NCBI GenBank assembly: GCA_911728455.2
Contig: OU452227.1
Span: 20,121,431-20,185,430, forward strand
Source: Marthasterias glacialis
Lineage: Eukaryota > Echinodermata > Asteroidea > Forcipulatida > Asteriidae
Direction: 5' to 3'
DNA length: 64,000 nt
Position numbers and translations under genes: made by a program. Positions 1 through 14,200 of this stretch are shown here, one piece after another (within the stretch, counting starts at the first letter, position 1; every line of letters starts with the position of its first letter). Under the pieces are notes generated by a model, which saw nothing but the letters and a program-made list of their open reading frames with translations, ran no database searches and was not told the origin of the DNA.

Positions 1-114
1 TACCTCTTTTCAGATCACAGCCCACATGAGATTATTTATGATGCTTTGGAACACAATTTCTAGTGTCATGTAAAACAAAATGGTATCAGCTAGAAACACA
101 GGGCACTTCGCATG

Positions 115-264
115 TATGCATGGGAAATTAGCATAAACAGGAAATTTGGAAACTTCATTAAGTATGCATGGGAAATTAGCATACACGGGAAATTTGGAAA
201 CTTCATTAAGTATGCATGGGAAATTAGCATAAACAGGAAATTTGGAAACTTCATTAAGTATGCT
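115..264. repeat. 48-bp tandem repeat, three copies
   Basis: Units start at 115, 163 and 211, with a fourth partial at 259. Each begins TATGCATGGGAAATTAGCAT and ends ACTTCATTAAG. Because 48 is a multiple of 3, open frames on both strands show a 16-residue repeat; these are not genes. Confidence 0.9.
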
Positions 265-1479
265 AGGGTCGGGCCCAAATCCATGGCATTGCTTATCTCA
301 TAATTCTGCGCTTGCAGCCAATCGGATAATGTACATAACCAAGAGAATGAAGCAATCAGGCGTGCTCTTACATATACATACAAACAGTATATACCATGTC
401 ACCTTGTTTACATAAAAGAGTGACCTTGTACATTCCAGGGCATTTCCTGGCAGTTGAGATTGTAGTGAATTCTTTCCTTCTGATATAAATTAGACCCAAG
501 AAAGAGGTCAGGTGTTTAACAATAAAGACTTCTTGGCGCACATAAGACGCACGTGTTTGTTCCCTTTTCTTTCGTTTTTACTGAGGTGTGACGACAATGG
601 ACAGTGAAGCACGTATAGGTTAACTCACTCTCACTCTACGTTCAGCTCTCGTCCCACAAAGTCATCTAGAGGAGACTACAATTTAACAAGTCAAAATTAT
701 TTAGCCAGTGTGGCAGGTTTGGAAATTGACTTGGCGGTGTTTCCCCCTATTCAACAGAAGAACCTGCCCATTGGTTAAATTTGTAAGTAAGATAATAATT
801 ACTATAAAAAGCCTAGGCAGTTGCAGGCATTTCATTTTAAATTAGTTCTAACAAAATTTGGCAGAACGGCTTTAACTTATTTTAAGTCTCGGCAGAAGCA
901 GGCTTAACATTTTTTTTCTTCATTTTTTGTGGAAAGGTTTAACAAATCATTTAATCTTCGCCACAAAAAGATACTACACTGGTCATATGGGAAATTGTAC
1001 ATTTTGTATTATAGTTTCCACATAAAGTCAAGAGTTATAAAAATAACAGCTGAACAACAGCCATGCAAAGTTCAGCAGTTTTTTAAAAAGAGAGAAAACG
1101 TCCAGTTACGACAAGACTTTGTACTGTGTTTTCCTATTTTCAGTGGCACAGCTTGAGAAATCAAAAGTGAGGAAATCAGCTGATCAGGTTTCATGCCCGT
1201 GAACAAGTTTTGAGATGTGCCCCCTTTCTTCGTATCAAAAGCTGATAAAAATTGTACACTGTCACCTCCATAACATTTGATGTTTTCTTCCATTGAGCTG
1301 TGCACGAACCCTGCCAGCAGGAAGTCCGGGCTCTGTGGCTCTATTGTAAACATATGATGTCACAGGTTACTTGGTAAAATAAGCAAGTATTGCTTGTACA
1401 ACCATGGAGCTTTGAATGAGCCAAGTGCGTGTCCTCAAATATATTCCCCAAATGTAACCACACACACTGGCAGGCCTGG

Positions 1480-1640
1480 TTGCTTCGTTCTTGAAAGGGC
1501 AAGGGCATTAAGGCAAAGTTTCTTCTTGATAGAGGGCACCTCGATGAGAAAATTGTAAATTTCTACAGGAACATTGCAAGGGGCACCAGGGCAATGACCA
1601 GGGGCAACAGAGGCAATCGCCTCCGTTAAGTATCAGGGCC
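1480..1640. repeat. Dispersed GGCACC-rich repeat, copy 1
   Basis: The words CTTGAAAGGGCAAGGGCA, GAGGGCACCTCGATGAG, TTGTAAATTTCTACAGG and GGGCAATGACCAGGGGCAAC recur, diverged, at about 4660-4810, 6290-6460, 14420-14585, 43605-43750 and partly at 10205-10290. Class unknown. Confidence 0.6.
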
Positions 1641-1830
1641 CAATTTCATAAAGCCTGTAAGCACAGAAACTTGCTAAGCACAGATAAATCTTGCTTAACA
1701 GAAAAAGGTTACCAGCCAACATTCCATTATGTTTACACTGTTGCGACTGGTGCCCCACTCAACTTTTGCTTAGCAAAGAAATTTGCTAAGCAGTATTTTC
1801 TGCTAAACAGCTTTATGAAAATGGCCCCAG
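1636..1830. mobile_element. Palindromic MITE family A, copy 1
   Basis: It begins GGGCCCAATTTCATAAAGC and ends GCTTTATGAAAATGGCCC, so the two ends are inverted repeats. The interior carries repeated GCTAAGCA motifs. Related copies lie at 8547-8741, 13771-13966 and 34531-34725. It lacks coding capacity and is a non-autonomous DNA transposon by structure. Confidence 0.75.
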
Positions 1831-2137
1831 AACTGCACTGGTACTTGCAGATAATTTTGGATAACTCTGTATTTCACATCACACTCTAAGAGGTAATAGT
1901 CAACAATTTCTCTGAAGATACTTCAGTTAAAAAATTGAATTTCATGATTAGCCCTGTTCCGGACTAGGTAGGAGGGCGCTGTTTGGTTTGGGTGTATATG
2001 CAAACAGGTTTACCCAAATAACGCCTCCTATGTTGTGTCAACCATATTGCAAAAACGGTAACTAGAATGACTGGCTTCGAAAAGCCGATGCTATGCCTCC
2101 CTTCACTTATAGGCCTAAATGACAAGGTTCCACAAAC

Positions 2138-2224
2138 CTCTTCGTCAGTTCGTCCAGCAGGGAATGCCACCATCAGACGATTGTATTTCATGAAACGGAT
2201 TGCATTGTACCAGTCAACTATTTC
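2138..2224 (-). CDS. ADAP: ADAP coding exon 6 (PH1 C-terminal helix)
   Basis: 87 bp, 29 codons. It encodes EIVDWYNAIRFMKYNRLMVA and FPAGRTDEE: the amphipathic C-terminal helix of PH1 and the linker toward PH2. The donor is the weak GTTTGT, the same variant used by both caveolin genes in this window. Confidence 0.9.
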
Positions 2225-5200
2225 CTAGATAAGAAAAGAAAATGGATCACGTAGTTTAAAAAAACATATATAAATAATTAATTCTAACTATCCTAAACCC
2301 AACTGCAGGTTTTGTTTGACAGGGGGGAGAGTGGGTGAAAATGAAAAACCCAGGAAACACTGAAGGAGGTTTTGGTGGCTATCAACCATACCGTAACCCG
2401 CATCAATTGCAGCATTCTGTGCTTAAATGTAGATGGGCAAGCACCTTGGTGCAGTCAAAATACAGTACAAGTACTGTGTTAAGGCTTTACAAGGGCCTGA
2501 ATATATGTAAATGTAAACGACACAAAAAAAAAAAAAACGGAAAAAAATATATAATAATTATAAACAGATTTGTTTCCCCTGCCTGGAAACGGAAGCCGTG
2601 TAAAGACGCCACTGTGTAATTTCGGACCACCGCAGCAAAGGTCACACGGTTATTCCACTGCTGAGCGCGCACAGACCGCACACACACGCCGTCTAATGCT
2701 TTGTTTCACCCACACAAGGACAAAAAAGGCCTTGAATATATTGCCGTTTTCTGGCTATTGAGAGGTGGTTTTTGTGTAATCCCAGATAACAGACCTTTGT
2801 CCTTTTGTTCAACACAAGGACAAAAAAAGTCTTGAATATATTGCCATTTTCTGGCTATTGAGAGGTGGTTTTTGTGTTATCCCTGATTACAGACCTTTGT
2901 CCTTTTGTTCCAAGAGGATTTACGAGGCATTGAGAGGCTTCCACCATTGTTCATTCATTGTATTTCGGCTCAACGGTGGTAAGTCAGAGTGAGCCAGCAA
3001 TCGAGCCATGCTTCTGTATTTAGTACACTTTTATGCCGTAGGTAATGGCCGATGTTTTGCAATTCACGCTGTGTGAATTTGACATTTTCTCGGTCAAGAA
3101 TCAAAACGGACGATCCAACAAAGAGAACCTTTCTTCTCTTGCCATTGTCAAGACAGAGTTTCTCGGTACCCTCAAAAAAAAAGAAAAACAGATTCCGGCA
3201 GTTCCGCCAAAAGAAATCTGCCAGGGGGACGGAACAAAAAAAAAAACATCCTGGCGGTAACTGGTTAAAATTAAATTAAGAGAGGTAGACCATAGGTAGG
3301 GCCTAGACTGACGTACCTTGCCAGTGTCAGTGTAGACAAAGATGTTACGTAGCACGTTGTTTTTTTGCTCAAAGTAGAGCTGCATGCCGTTGGGGTTACC
3401 GACCTTATCTGGGCAGAAAGCAACATTGAGGGTGGCCAAGTCAATGACGGCCTTGGGCTCCTTGGCCTGAACAAAATATAAAAGCATCCACTCAATAAGA
3501 CATTGGAGAAATGCATCTCTTACAAATATTGACAATTTTTTTTTATGCATTTAGAGACTTTGAGCTGCTAGGTGGCAACAACATGCACTAGGGATGTCAA
3601 ATATCCCTAGTGCATGTTGTTGCCCCAGCTCAACATTGGTAAACTGACTGTACATGCTTCCATTCTTTGCACAATTCAAAATGTAAGAAAACCAAACTGT
3701 AAATGTCAGCTCATTTCCTTGTTTTGTTTGTGAGAAAACAGTAACAATGTATCCAGCATTTTTGTTCGCATTTTTGTAGGCAGAGTTTTCGTCTCACTGA
3801 GACGAAAACTAATTTTGGATCTTATTTCATTTATCATTTAAAGATCTAGAGTGCTTGGCCATGACACTCCACAAAACAGTAATTCATAACCATTGGGAAA
3901 AGATGCTGCTAATGTACAAGTTCGTAGGGTATTTCATGTATTGTCTGTTACGGTTTAAAATACCAGTGCGGTGCCATTTTTAAGTTTTGGATCAGCAGGC
4001 TTGTAATATTTACACGTGTGTGTACTGATGGCCAAAACACAATGCAGTTGAAGTTAAATGTTCACTGCACAGCTGTTATATTAGAGGTCAAGGTAGTTTT
4101 TGCAGTGACACAATGAACTCTTCCTTTTTCCATGAAACCTTGCAGCGCACTTCCACCAACCGAAAATATCATCGTTTCCCTTAAATTACAAAATGTTTGT
4201 AAAGACACTTTCTGTCAGCTGATAAATCAAAGTTCTTTTCTTGAAGGTGCATCATCAACCACAGACTTGTTGCCATAGTGGTGGCCAGGTTTTCTTTTGC
4301 CAGCAGTACCCTCAAAGAAAAACAATTCTGGCAATTCCACCAAAAGAATCCCGCCTTGGGGGGGGGGGGCGTAAAAAAAAAAAAAAAAAGGAAAAACAAA
4401 CATCCCGGCGACAACTGATAATGTTTCCATAAAACTTAGGCTAACATGCACAACATAAACAATAGGTAGACATAAAAACAAATGTACATGTTCAGTGTAT
4501 ACGTTTTTTTTTTTTTTTTTTTTTTTTGGGGGGGTGGAATCATACAAAATGAGAACCAGTCAAGCATGGAGGTATGTTGTTTGAGGACTTGATAAACTGG
4601 GGGGCAAGTATCAAGGCACAGTATCAAACAAACCAAAATCATGTAGCAAGCCTGATTGCTTTGTTCTTGAAAGGGCAAGGGCACCATGGCATTTTCTTCT
4701 TGATAAAGAGCACCTCTACGAGGAAACTGTAAATTTCTATTGAAACATTTCAAGGGCACCAAGGCAAATGACAAGGGACAACGGAGGCAACTGCCTCTGC
4801 TGCCTCAGGCCTGATGTAGGTGAAATGATTTCACGCTGGGTAGGAAGCATAAACATCCAAGTTCTTTGCATTGATCTAATATAAAGTCAAATAATGAATC
4901 AAACACTCAAGAAATATCATGGTTGACGTGCCGTCTTTCAAAAATAACTGTGCTCACAAGACTTCGTGTACAAACCCTTCACAAACCCTTCACATAAAAT
5001 CTTAAATGCATACATTTCTGAGCCCTTCTTCCAATGAAACATCACTGCTTATCGCACATGTTTTTTTTTTTCAATTACACTTTTAGCTCTATTGCTTGGT
5101 GGGAAAACAGACTGACTGGATCAAAAAAATAACTCAAGATTTTCAGTTTTTGCCACTCAGAATGATTCATTCTGAAAGCTTACTTTTGCTTTTACAAATA

Positions 5201-8200
5201 TTTTTCCGGATCATCATTTTTTCAAAGTTTTAAATTTCTGAAAAAATTAGCTGTTGCAAACTGCTTACCGACCAAAAGGACCAGTTGTACTCATGGGTGA
5301 CCAAGCATATTAACATTTTACCCATAGTTGTTGAGAAGTGGAATCCGGCCTTGAATAACAATAATAATTTGGGAGGCTAATCATTCTTACTGGCAGCCGA
5401 GTCTTTAAGCTGAATTGCGAAGAATGCAGTGTTCAAAGTGCAGGCATTCAAGGACGCCTTGGGCAGCCAGCCACATCAGCCCATGACTCACATGGCCCTA
5501 GCCAGGTTTCAAACCAGGGCCACATTGGCAAGTGGTGAGCAGGTCTAGTGCACCAGACTCAAGTTCTGGAGGTCAAGTCATCGGGGTGTGGGTTCCTATC
5601 CCGGTCATGACACTTGTGTCCTTCAGCAAGGTGCTTTACTATAATTGCTATAAATGGGGTATAAATGGGTACCTGCGAGGGTAGAGGTTAATATAGTGTT
5701 TAAAAAAGCCTTCGGAGCGCCACGGCAGCTCGGGGCTGTATACTTCCCTACGAGCTGAGAAAGATCACAGGAATGTTATTGGCACAATGACCAGGGCACT
5801 AATGTAAAAGCACTTAGAGACAATATTGTGAAATGCGCTATATAAGAACTAGTTATTAATACTATTCTTCTTTACGTACACGCCACCCCTGTAGTCATTC
5901 AGAAGTTGAATTCGGCTTACTGTCTTTAATACTCACGGACCATGGCACCAGGGCAAAAAGCAAAAGGAAACCCATGGCCGTTGGCTGGCATGGTTCCTTC
6001 GAGGCCTGCATACTCACATCTGTTCTATTGTAGTATTTGATCGTGTAGTCCTCTTCCGAGAGAACAAATTTCCTCTCCATGAAGTTCTGTTTGTCCTTCA
6101 GTTTCTTCCACATCATCCCCGACATTCCTGTACACCGAAACTTCTGCAGGCCTATGTTGATAAATTCTTGCCGCTCATATTTTCCACGGATCCACTGCTC
6201 CCGTACGACCCTGACAAAAAGAATCAAAAGGGAAGGTTGAAAACACCAATTTTCATATAGACCTTGCGCACAATCCGATGTCATTTGTAGGCCTTGAACT
6301 TTGCTTTTGAAGGGGGCACAGCAATTTTCCCAGGGGGGCACTTCTATGAGGAAAATATAAATCTGTATTGGATGTTTGCAAAGGGCAACACAGCAAAAGC
6401 GCAGGGCACCACGGCAATTGCTGTGGATGCTGTGGGTAAATTCGAGGCCTGCATTTGAGTAGGTTGCCCTCAACTAGATATAAAAAGAAGATAGCTCATT
6501 GGCCCATCCTGTGCGGCGACTTGATGACATCAATGTATAATACAGCACGCCATGTCTACATGGCACTTGTGCTTACACTACCCGTGCGCAGAAACGCAAC
6601 GCACATGCGGACCGTACAAAAAAAGTGGATTTTCCCGTAAATCCACAGATTTTGGAGAGTTCTTCGCTCATATCTCGAAAAACTCAGAAGGAATTTTTGT
6701 CATTGTTCGTCGAGGTTGAGGATGAAATTGATACCCTTTTCCCATGAAGAGTTCGCGAGGTTCGATTCAGAATCCAGAGAGGAGTTCTAATAACGTACAA
6801 ACCCACACACACACACAAATTATTCGGCAAATTATGTAGAGATAGCATAGCACTCTCCCAGATATTATACACATATTGGATGTATTTGAATGCACTGTCA
6901 CAGAGTATAATCCCGAGGTGATTTCTCGGACTATTCCATTTTATGAGGCGAAGCCAAGTGAAATGGAAAAGCCAGATTTCACCGAACGCGATTATATTCT
7001 GCGACACATGCACGAATGAAATACATTCAATATTTCTTTTATAGACCTCAAACATAGATCTCTGTCTTTTGAAATGTTTTCACAGTAAACACAAAATAGA
7101 CATGAAAACTCGTCCAGCCCACACCACTCTGAAAAGTTTTCCACCTCTTCTAACCAACGTGGACGAATCCATGTAGACGCCAACCTTGTCTGCCATGACA
7201 CACCCTTGCCTCGATTGGACAAAATGGTGGGGCACGGTTGTTTTGGAAACATCGCTGTGAAGCGTCCAATAGTTATCTATATTGGACTCCAATACTAAAT
7301 TTTGCGTGTTCCCCCAATCAAGTTACAAGGATCTGTGTGTGTTGCAAGTTTCAAGAACACTCTTTTGCAATCAGCCTGCATGCATACAAACATGCACTAC
7401 ATGTGGCCTGATAGTGAATGTTAATGAGTAATTATAATGTATTACATCAACTAGGTTGGATGATTGTGCATTATTGTCCAATCTTTTTTAACAACTGCAT
7501 GGGTAGACTTTTTGACTAACTTGCAGGCTAGACCACACTGCACGTTGCAGTACAGAATACATATCTAGTACTTTTTGTTTATTCAATGATAGTTTTATCC
7601 TCCAAAGATCTACTGGGATGTTATATTTATATAAACAAATAATCAATGTTTGCATTCGTGCAATGGAGAGAGTCTTTTCATTTGTTGAAAGATGGAATGT
7701 TCCATCTTGGTTTGCCTTGTTGAATGAAACAGTCCATCCTTCAACTCATGAAAAAATTCCCACCATTGCACTCATAAACATTCATTGATAGAGAACTACA
7801 AACGTGTGTGCGTGTATGTCTTTTTCTTATTTTATTCACCAGAAACATTGGTATTTGAAAGTAAAAAGTGCAAACAGAGAATAATAGTCAGGTTACCATA
7901 ATGAGCCTTCCACACCAACAACACACTTTTAATCAGGGATTAAGACACAAGATATGGCAAGCCTGTCAAAAAATGGTGCAAACCACATGCACAGAGTTCA
8001 AACATAGAGCCAGGACTTCTGTGGTTCTGTGGTTCAAAATAAGCTGAAACAAAGTTCAAACGTACTTGACATAAATGTATATACAGTGTATACAATGTAC
8101 ATACACTGGTACACAACATTTCCTGTATTATTAGTCATTACATATGTTCAGCGGACCCTGAACAAGGAAGCAAAAGTGTAATTTGCACATGTATAATACA

Positions 8201-11200
8201 TGTACACTGTCCTCAACACTACACAAATCATCCAGTCATGCCAGTTGACAAACAATCATACAAACACGAATCTCTAACCCAACAGTTCCATAATTGGACA
8301 ATGGACATGGTGGATGAGTAAACAGGATACGATTGCATTGTACAACTACTGTCTGCGTTCTTCGACTAAACTTTGCAATCAAGGATCACTTATAAGAATA
8401 CTATGGGAACTTTTCAAAACCAGTTTTGTAAATTTATAACTAATCAGGCACAAAATATCACAAGTGAAACTTGATTGTTTCCAAACTGACTGTTGGATTT
8501 GACAGGATTTTTGTTTCTTTTTATGTTGAGGAAAAGGTCATATTCAGGGACCAACTTCATAGAGCCGTTAAGCAGAAAAAGTAGCTAAGCACAACAAAAT
8601 GATGCTCACCAGAATAAGGTTACCAGCCAAAATACCATGTTGCGTGTACAATATTGACTGGTATCCTGCTCATGTTTGCTTTTAGCGGAAAATATTTAAG
8701 CAACATTTCCTGCTCAAGCACCTCTATGAAATTGGGCCCAGGTATCATCCCCCACTTCTCCTCACCCCCCCCCCCCCCACCACCAATCCACTGGTTTGTG
8801 GAACATACAGGATACAATAGAAACGGCTTAAGAACAACTACACACTGTGTAAGATTACATGTACATGTCCCAATTACCCTAAGAAAGGTTTTGAATTGCT
8901 CATTTTTAACATCAGGTCATTAACATCACGCGTGCAGATATTTGTTGAAAGTTTAGCAAACTCTTGGCCTTGCTTTTAAGACTTCTGTGCCAGCTGAGGT
9001 GTAAACGTGCCATGTAAAATGCATAATTTCTTAAATAGCTGCATGAGCATTTATAGCAGTGTGTAATGCAGACAATTGCAGAGGTGTTGTTCGGAGATTA
9101 ACCCTAACCTTCCTAAGTCCTCCATAATCCTCCGGAGGATTTGGAGGATTTTGTCTGATTGAGGCACATTCGAAAATCAGCAATTGGAGGAGTATGAAGG
9201 ATTGAGGAAGGTCGAAATTTGATACATGGAGGAGTGTGGAGGATTGAGGAAGCATCCTTCAATGAGATTTGGAGGATTGTGGTGGATTTAGGGCATTACG
9301 AAAATTTACTATGGAGGATTTTGGAGGACTTCAGAGGATTTTGGAAGACAATGAATAATTAAGAAAATTTATTGTTGTATGTGAAGGGTATGCTTGGTGC
9401 ATGTGCTTTGTGTTGCAAATTGTGCATTGTTATATACAAAGGATTCTTTATGCACAAACTCATTTGGAGGATTTTGAAGGATTGAGGCAGTGAGTTTCAT
9501 GCACAACTCATTTTTGGAGGACTATGAAGGATTGAGGAAGGTTCCTAGTAATTAGCGTTAGGGAGTTAGGGTTAAAGAGGAATTAAGATCAAATTCAGTT
9601 TGTTTCGGGCAATCCATATACACATTACAGGCTCACTAATTTAGTTGTTGTGTCGTTATCTTTACGAGCTCAAAGCTTCAAATTAGCAAAAGCAAACACA
9701 CAAATGTGTAAATCACTTGAAAGATAATTTTATCCTTTACAAAATAAACCAAACTTGTAAACACAAAAAATAATCACAACGGAAGTGGTATCAAGATTTC
9801 TAGATACAGCATTAAAACCGGTGGCTTTTCCCTGCCGATTCAGTGAGTAAATGACTTACGTTGAAGTTGTGTGCAGTTGATAAAAAGGGTTAAGGAAGGT
9901 CCTAAGTGATTAAAGCTAGGGAGTTAGGGTTAAATAAATAAGCACAACTTTAAAGTGGACACATCCCCTGTGTTCAGGAAGCCACCGTAGAAACGTTCAC
10001 ACAGCAATGCTTGTCATGTACATGTACATTTCCTTTCTTCTGTGGTGACCCATTAAATGCTATGAGCAAAGTTTTGTTTTGTTGTTTTTGAATTTTTTGT
10101 TTATTTATCTATTGGTATAAATGATCAAAATAACTTAATTAGTTTGAACTCAAAACCCATAGGTACATGTATGGGACAGTTGATCTTAAAAAATACTAAC
10201 CACCATCGGGTGTTTTCTAGGCACCCTGGGCAGGCCCTCAAATTAACCCACGGCACCCACTGCAATTGCCATGGTGCCCTGTGCTTCTCCACAGATTTGC
10301 ACATAACTTACACAGTACAAAGATGGTCATTGTGAATAATTTTCCTTGAAATAGTTCCTGTAGTTTCTGAGAAACGAGTAAAACAATTAGTTCTGATCTC
10401 GCCCGACTAAAACTTGACGTACGAAAACAGTGAAAACATATCATTAAGGCTGACTTTTCACTTTTTTCTTGAGACTCCGATGACCAATTGAGCTTAAACT
10501 TTCATGCACATGTTGGGTGCAGGAAGTGCAGAATACTGGTCTTTGACAATTACCCATGTTGGCTGCGTGCTTGAATGCATACATGGGCGAGACTGGAACT
10601 CAGATGGCCTGTATTCTTGGGCACTTTGTGCCATCACCAAGATTGCTTATTGAGGGCCGACGCTACTCCTGAAACATGCACTACCAGTACCATAACGTGC
10701 AGTCAATGATGAACTTAATTATTAAATAAACTAAAAAAAGAAGAAACTAAGCATTGTAAATTTACTATGAAAATGAAAATTTCATAGTGACTGTGCTATG
10801 GTTTAACCCCGAACGGACAGGAAACCCTTGAGGATCTTGTTTTTTTGCCTTCAACCATGTTTACAGGTCAAATTCTAACAGGAAGTACGGGGTAACAAGC
10901 AGGTTTTTATGCATGGTGTGGAGTATACATGGACTGTATACATTGTACAAATGACATGTACATGTAGCTGTACAAAACTCCATTAGCTCTGGGTGCATTC
11001 AAACTACAAAATACAGAAATAAAGTACTTGGGGTACAATTTGTCAAAGTTCAGGTGTTCTGCTGTTTCGGTTTTGGACACTCTTATAACTTGGATCATTA
11101 TGATGGGCACAACTTGTGCAAGTACTGGTTATGGCTACAAACAAGGAACCCCAACTTGGTTTTCAGATCTGAAGTTGTTGATTTGCTGTATATGTTAAAA

Positions 11201-14200
11201 GCCCTGAAAAGAAAATGAGCACTCTAAGGCAGTATTCGAAACCACTGACTTGGGCTTAGAGACTGTCTGCTTGTTTAAAGTTCTGTGCCGGTAGTCTACA
11301 TTTACAAAATATCTAAGGGAACCCAAGCCAGAGCCCAAGCCAGAGCCCAAGTCGGAGCCCAAACCAGAGCCCAAGCCAGAGCCCAAGTTGGAGCCCGAGT
11401 CGGAGCCCAAGCCAGAGCCCAAGTCGGAGCCCACGATGTGGTTTCAAAAGGGCCTGGAAGTGTTTCAAATACCAACCCTAACTACTCCAACCCTCTTTTA
11501 ACTCTTAATTTTTGTTTCTGAAATGGACTGCTACACGTGTAACCGTCCGGTTCAGAAACGGTTACATGTTTACAAAGATAACAGTAGACACACAGGCTTA
11601 GCCTCTAGCATGATTCAATTAATTTTTTTGACAAATGTGGGACACAACATTTTTTTTAGTGACAACCAAGAGATGTTGGCTGGCAACCACAGGGAGAGCA
11701 GGCCAAGTCCTGGACAACAAGCTGTTGGAAAACTTTGCCAAGCCATGTTGGTATGAAACTACTATATGTACGATAGCCTGTTTTCTGTTTATGTGTAAAT
11801 GTATACAGTGTAATGCATGCGTCAGTCCGTCATTTTAAGAAATAAGAGGAGAGCTATAAACTGCTCTCCTTAAGTTACTGAGGAGAGCTCTGTGTTCTCC
11901 TCAGAACCAAACTTCACACATTAATCTGAAAAGTGAAATTAGAACAATTTTTATGAAACCTGACTGTTCATGATGTTTAATTCAAAAGCATGTACTCTGA
12001 AAGTAACCTCTGACTATTCAGAACATGCAACCCGGATTGTAGGATTGGATTTAGGGGATTGTTATTTCTATTACATGACCAAAGCAAATAAAAGCCACAT
12101 TGGTTCTTCACTTCCTGCTGTGACTAAGGTGTGTTTTCCCCTCAATTTCTTTTAAAAAATCCACCTGAACTTTTTTTGTTGGCACTCCTCAAACAAAATT
12201 AAATAGTGCAAGGGAGAGCAAACGAAACAACAAAATGAGCTGACATTTTCACAAGTTGGTTTTATTACAAATATCTTGATTTGTGCAAAGAGTGGACGCA
12301 TTTACAGTCAGTTCACCAATGTTGAGCTGGGGCTTTAAAGCAAAACATCTTTACTACACTCTTGTACTGGCAAATTGCCATACAGGCTGGCCAGTTATTA
12401 ATAAAAATCCACATGTTCTTTAACCCTGAGACAGTATTTAAAGTTACATTTGTACATTGGCACATACAAAACAATAAAAGGTCTGAAAGTTACAGAGGAA
12501 ATTTCTCTTCCCGGCCTAAGATTACTGACGAGGATGCAGCTAAAATGAGTTTCCCCGAAAATTTCACAGAAATTTGAAGGTGATTGCTTCCTGGAAACAA
12601 AAATTAGTCAGATAGCATGAAACTGGGTGGGCTCAGACGGTGTTCGTGTAGAAAATCTTTACAAGGCAATAATAGAGGGTATAACAGACGTTTTCCTACA
12701 GTAAATTTATGGCTGTTTTGACCTCACTGAGGGCACTGTTGTACATAACTCTAAGGGACTCATGATGTCAGACGCATACATAAGGTCTATAGGTCTTTTA
12801 CTGGACCCAAAAGAGTTTTTACACGCTTTTCTTCCGCTTTCATATTTTTTATTTGTTGAACTTTTGGAAGAAGTTTTGAGTTGGTAACCTGTCCAATCAA
12901 TCTGTATCATAAAAGTGTCTGAATGTCAGGGATTGAATTTTCAATTTCAAGAAAATCTTTACTAGTTCTTGGACCAGAAATATTTCGTACAAGACCTAAT
13001 TTTTTCTTCTTCTCTTTTTATAACTCGCTGAACTTTTAGGCTGATGGTTGGAATTAAAAATCTTCAAATGTATGTGTTTGGAAAAACAATGGACTGCAGG
13101 GCTGTGACAGGATTATAGCCAGCGGTCCAATGGAAGCCCTGTATGTGCAGTGAACGATTTCGCCCGTATCACATTGTATTTTGCGATGCAATTTGGATGA
13201 TTTTTTTTTTTTTTTTTTACAAATATTGCCAACGAGTTTTCACTGCCTTTTCATATCTTTTTTTCCAAAAGAAATCGGACGCTAAATTTTTATCTTATTT
13301 TACCTTGCTGAACTTTTAGGCTGATGTTTGGAATTGAAATCGGCAAATGTGTGTGCTTGGAAAAACACTGTATGTGCCATTTTGCCTGTATCGCATCGCA
13401 TCGCATCGCATCGCATCCCATCGCATCGCATACACAACAACGGTGAATGGTGAAAACTATGGATTTATTTTCGTGGCCTTTTGAGTAATGCCTTGAGTGC
13501 AAAGAACAATGCAGAAAGGAACACTGTTAAACCACTCTTACACGACTGTACAGGGACAACTACTGTGGGATTTGCACCACCAGTAATACGAAAAAATAAA
13601 ACGAAACTAAACAAAAGTTAGTTCATTTGTCAGAACAATGGCGGCGGTTTGCTTACTTTTCTAATGGGATTTATAACATGTCGGACCTTTGTCGGACTTT
13701 CAGTGGCATTTTCGAGACTGTGATTGGTCAATACCTTAGTAGGCGGGGCTTAATGGATCGGTCTATTACCAGGGTCCAATTTCCTAGAGCTGCTTAAGCA
13801 GAAAATACATGTAGTGCTTACAAATGTTCTGCTAAACAAAAATGAACAGAATACCGGTCACAAATGGGAGTTCCTTCCTCCATGGTACATGGTATTTTGG
13901 CTGGTAACCTTATTCTGGTACGCATAATTTTGTTGTGCTTAGCTACTTTTTGTGCTTATAAAGTCTGACATTTAGTAGTTCTAGGGAAGTACTTACTCAG
14001 GATCTGAGGATTTTTTTGGTCTTCGGTAGCTCACCGGAACGTCAAGTTCATACTTCTCTATGGCTTTGTTGTTGCCATTCACATCCATAAACTGATGAAA
14101 AAAAACAAACCCAAAACATTTACCTTTTTATTAACCACCGAAAACTCACAACATGTATCAATAACTCTCACTGACTGTTCTCTTTATGTGTGAACAGAGG

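Larger units (their letters stand above)
1..2137. other. ADAP last intron in the window, repeat-rich
   Basis: This lies 3' of ADAP exon 6 on the minus strand and should be intron leading to exons beyond the left edge. It holds a 48-bp tandem repeat (115-264), a dispersed GGCACC repeat (about 1480-1640) and a palindromic MITE (1636-1830). I searched the minus strand for the second PH domain and saw no convincing exon. Confidence 0.6.

Noticed and set aside
90..383. Frame with FPNFLFMLISHAYLMK repeats
   Set aside because: It is the translation of a 48-bp tandem repeat, with no other gene signal.
1072..1353. 93-codon minus-strand frame as the missing ADAP second PH domain
   Set aside because: It lacks the GW..K.G and KRWF patterns expected of PH2 and has no matching acceptor phase.
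11195..11521. Gly-Ser-Leu-Asp-rich and Ala-Gln-rich frames
   Set aside because: They arise from a 12-bp minisatellite.
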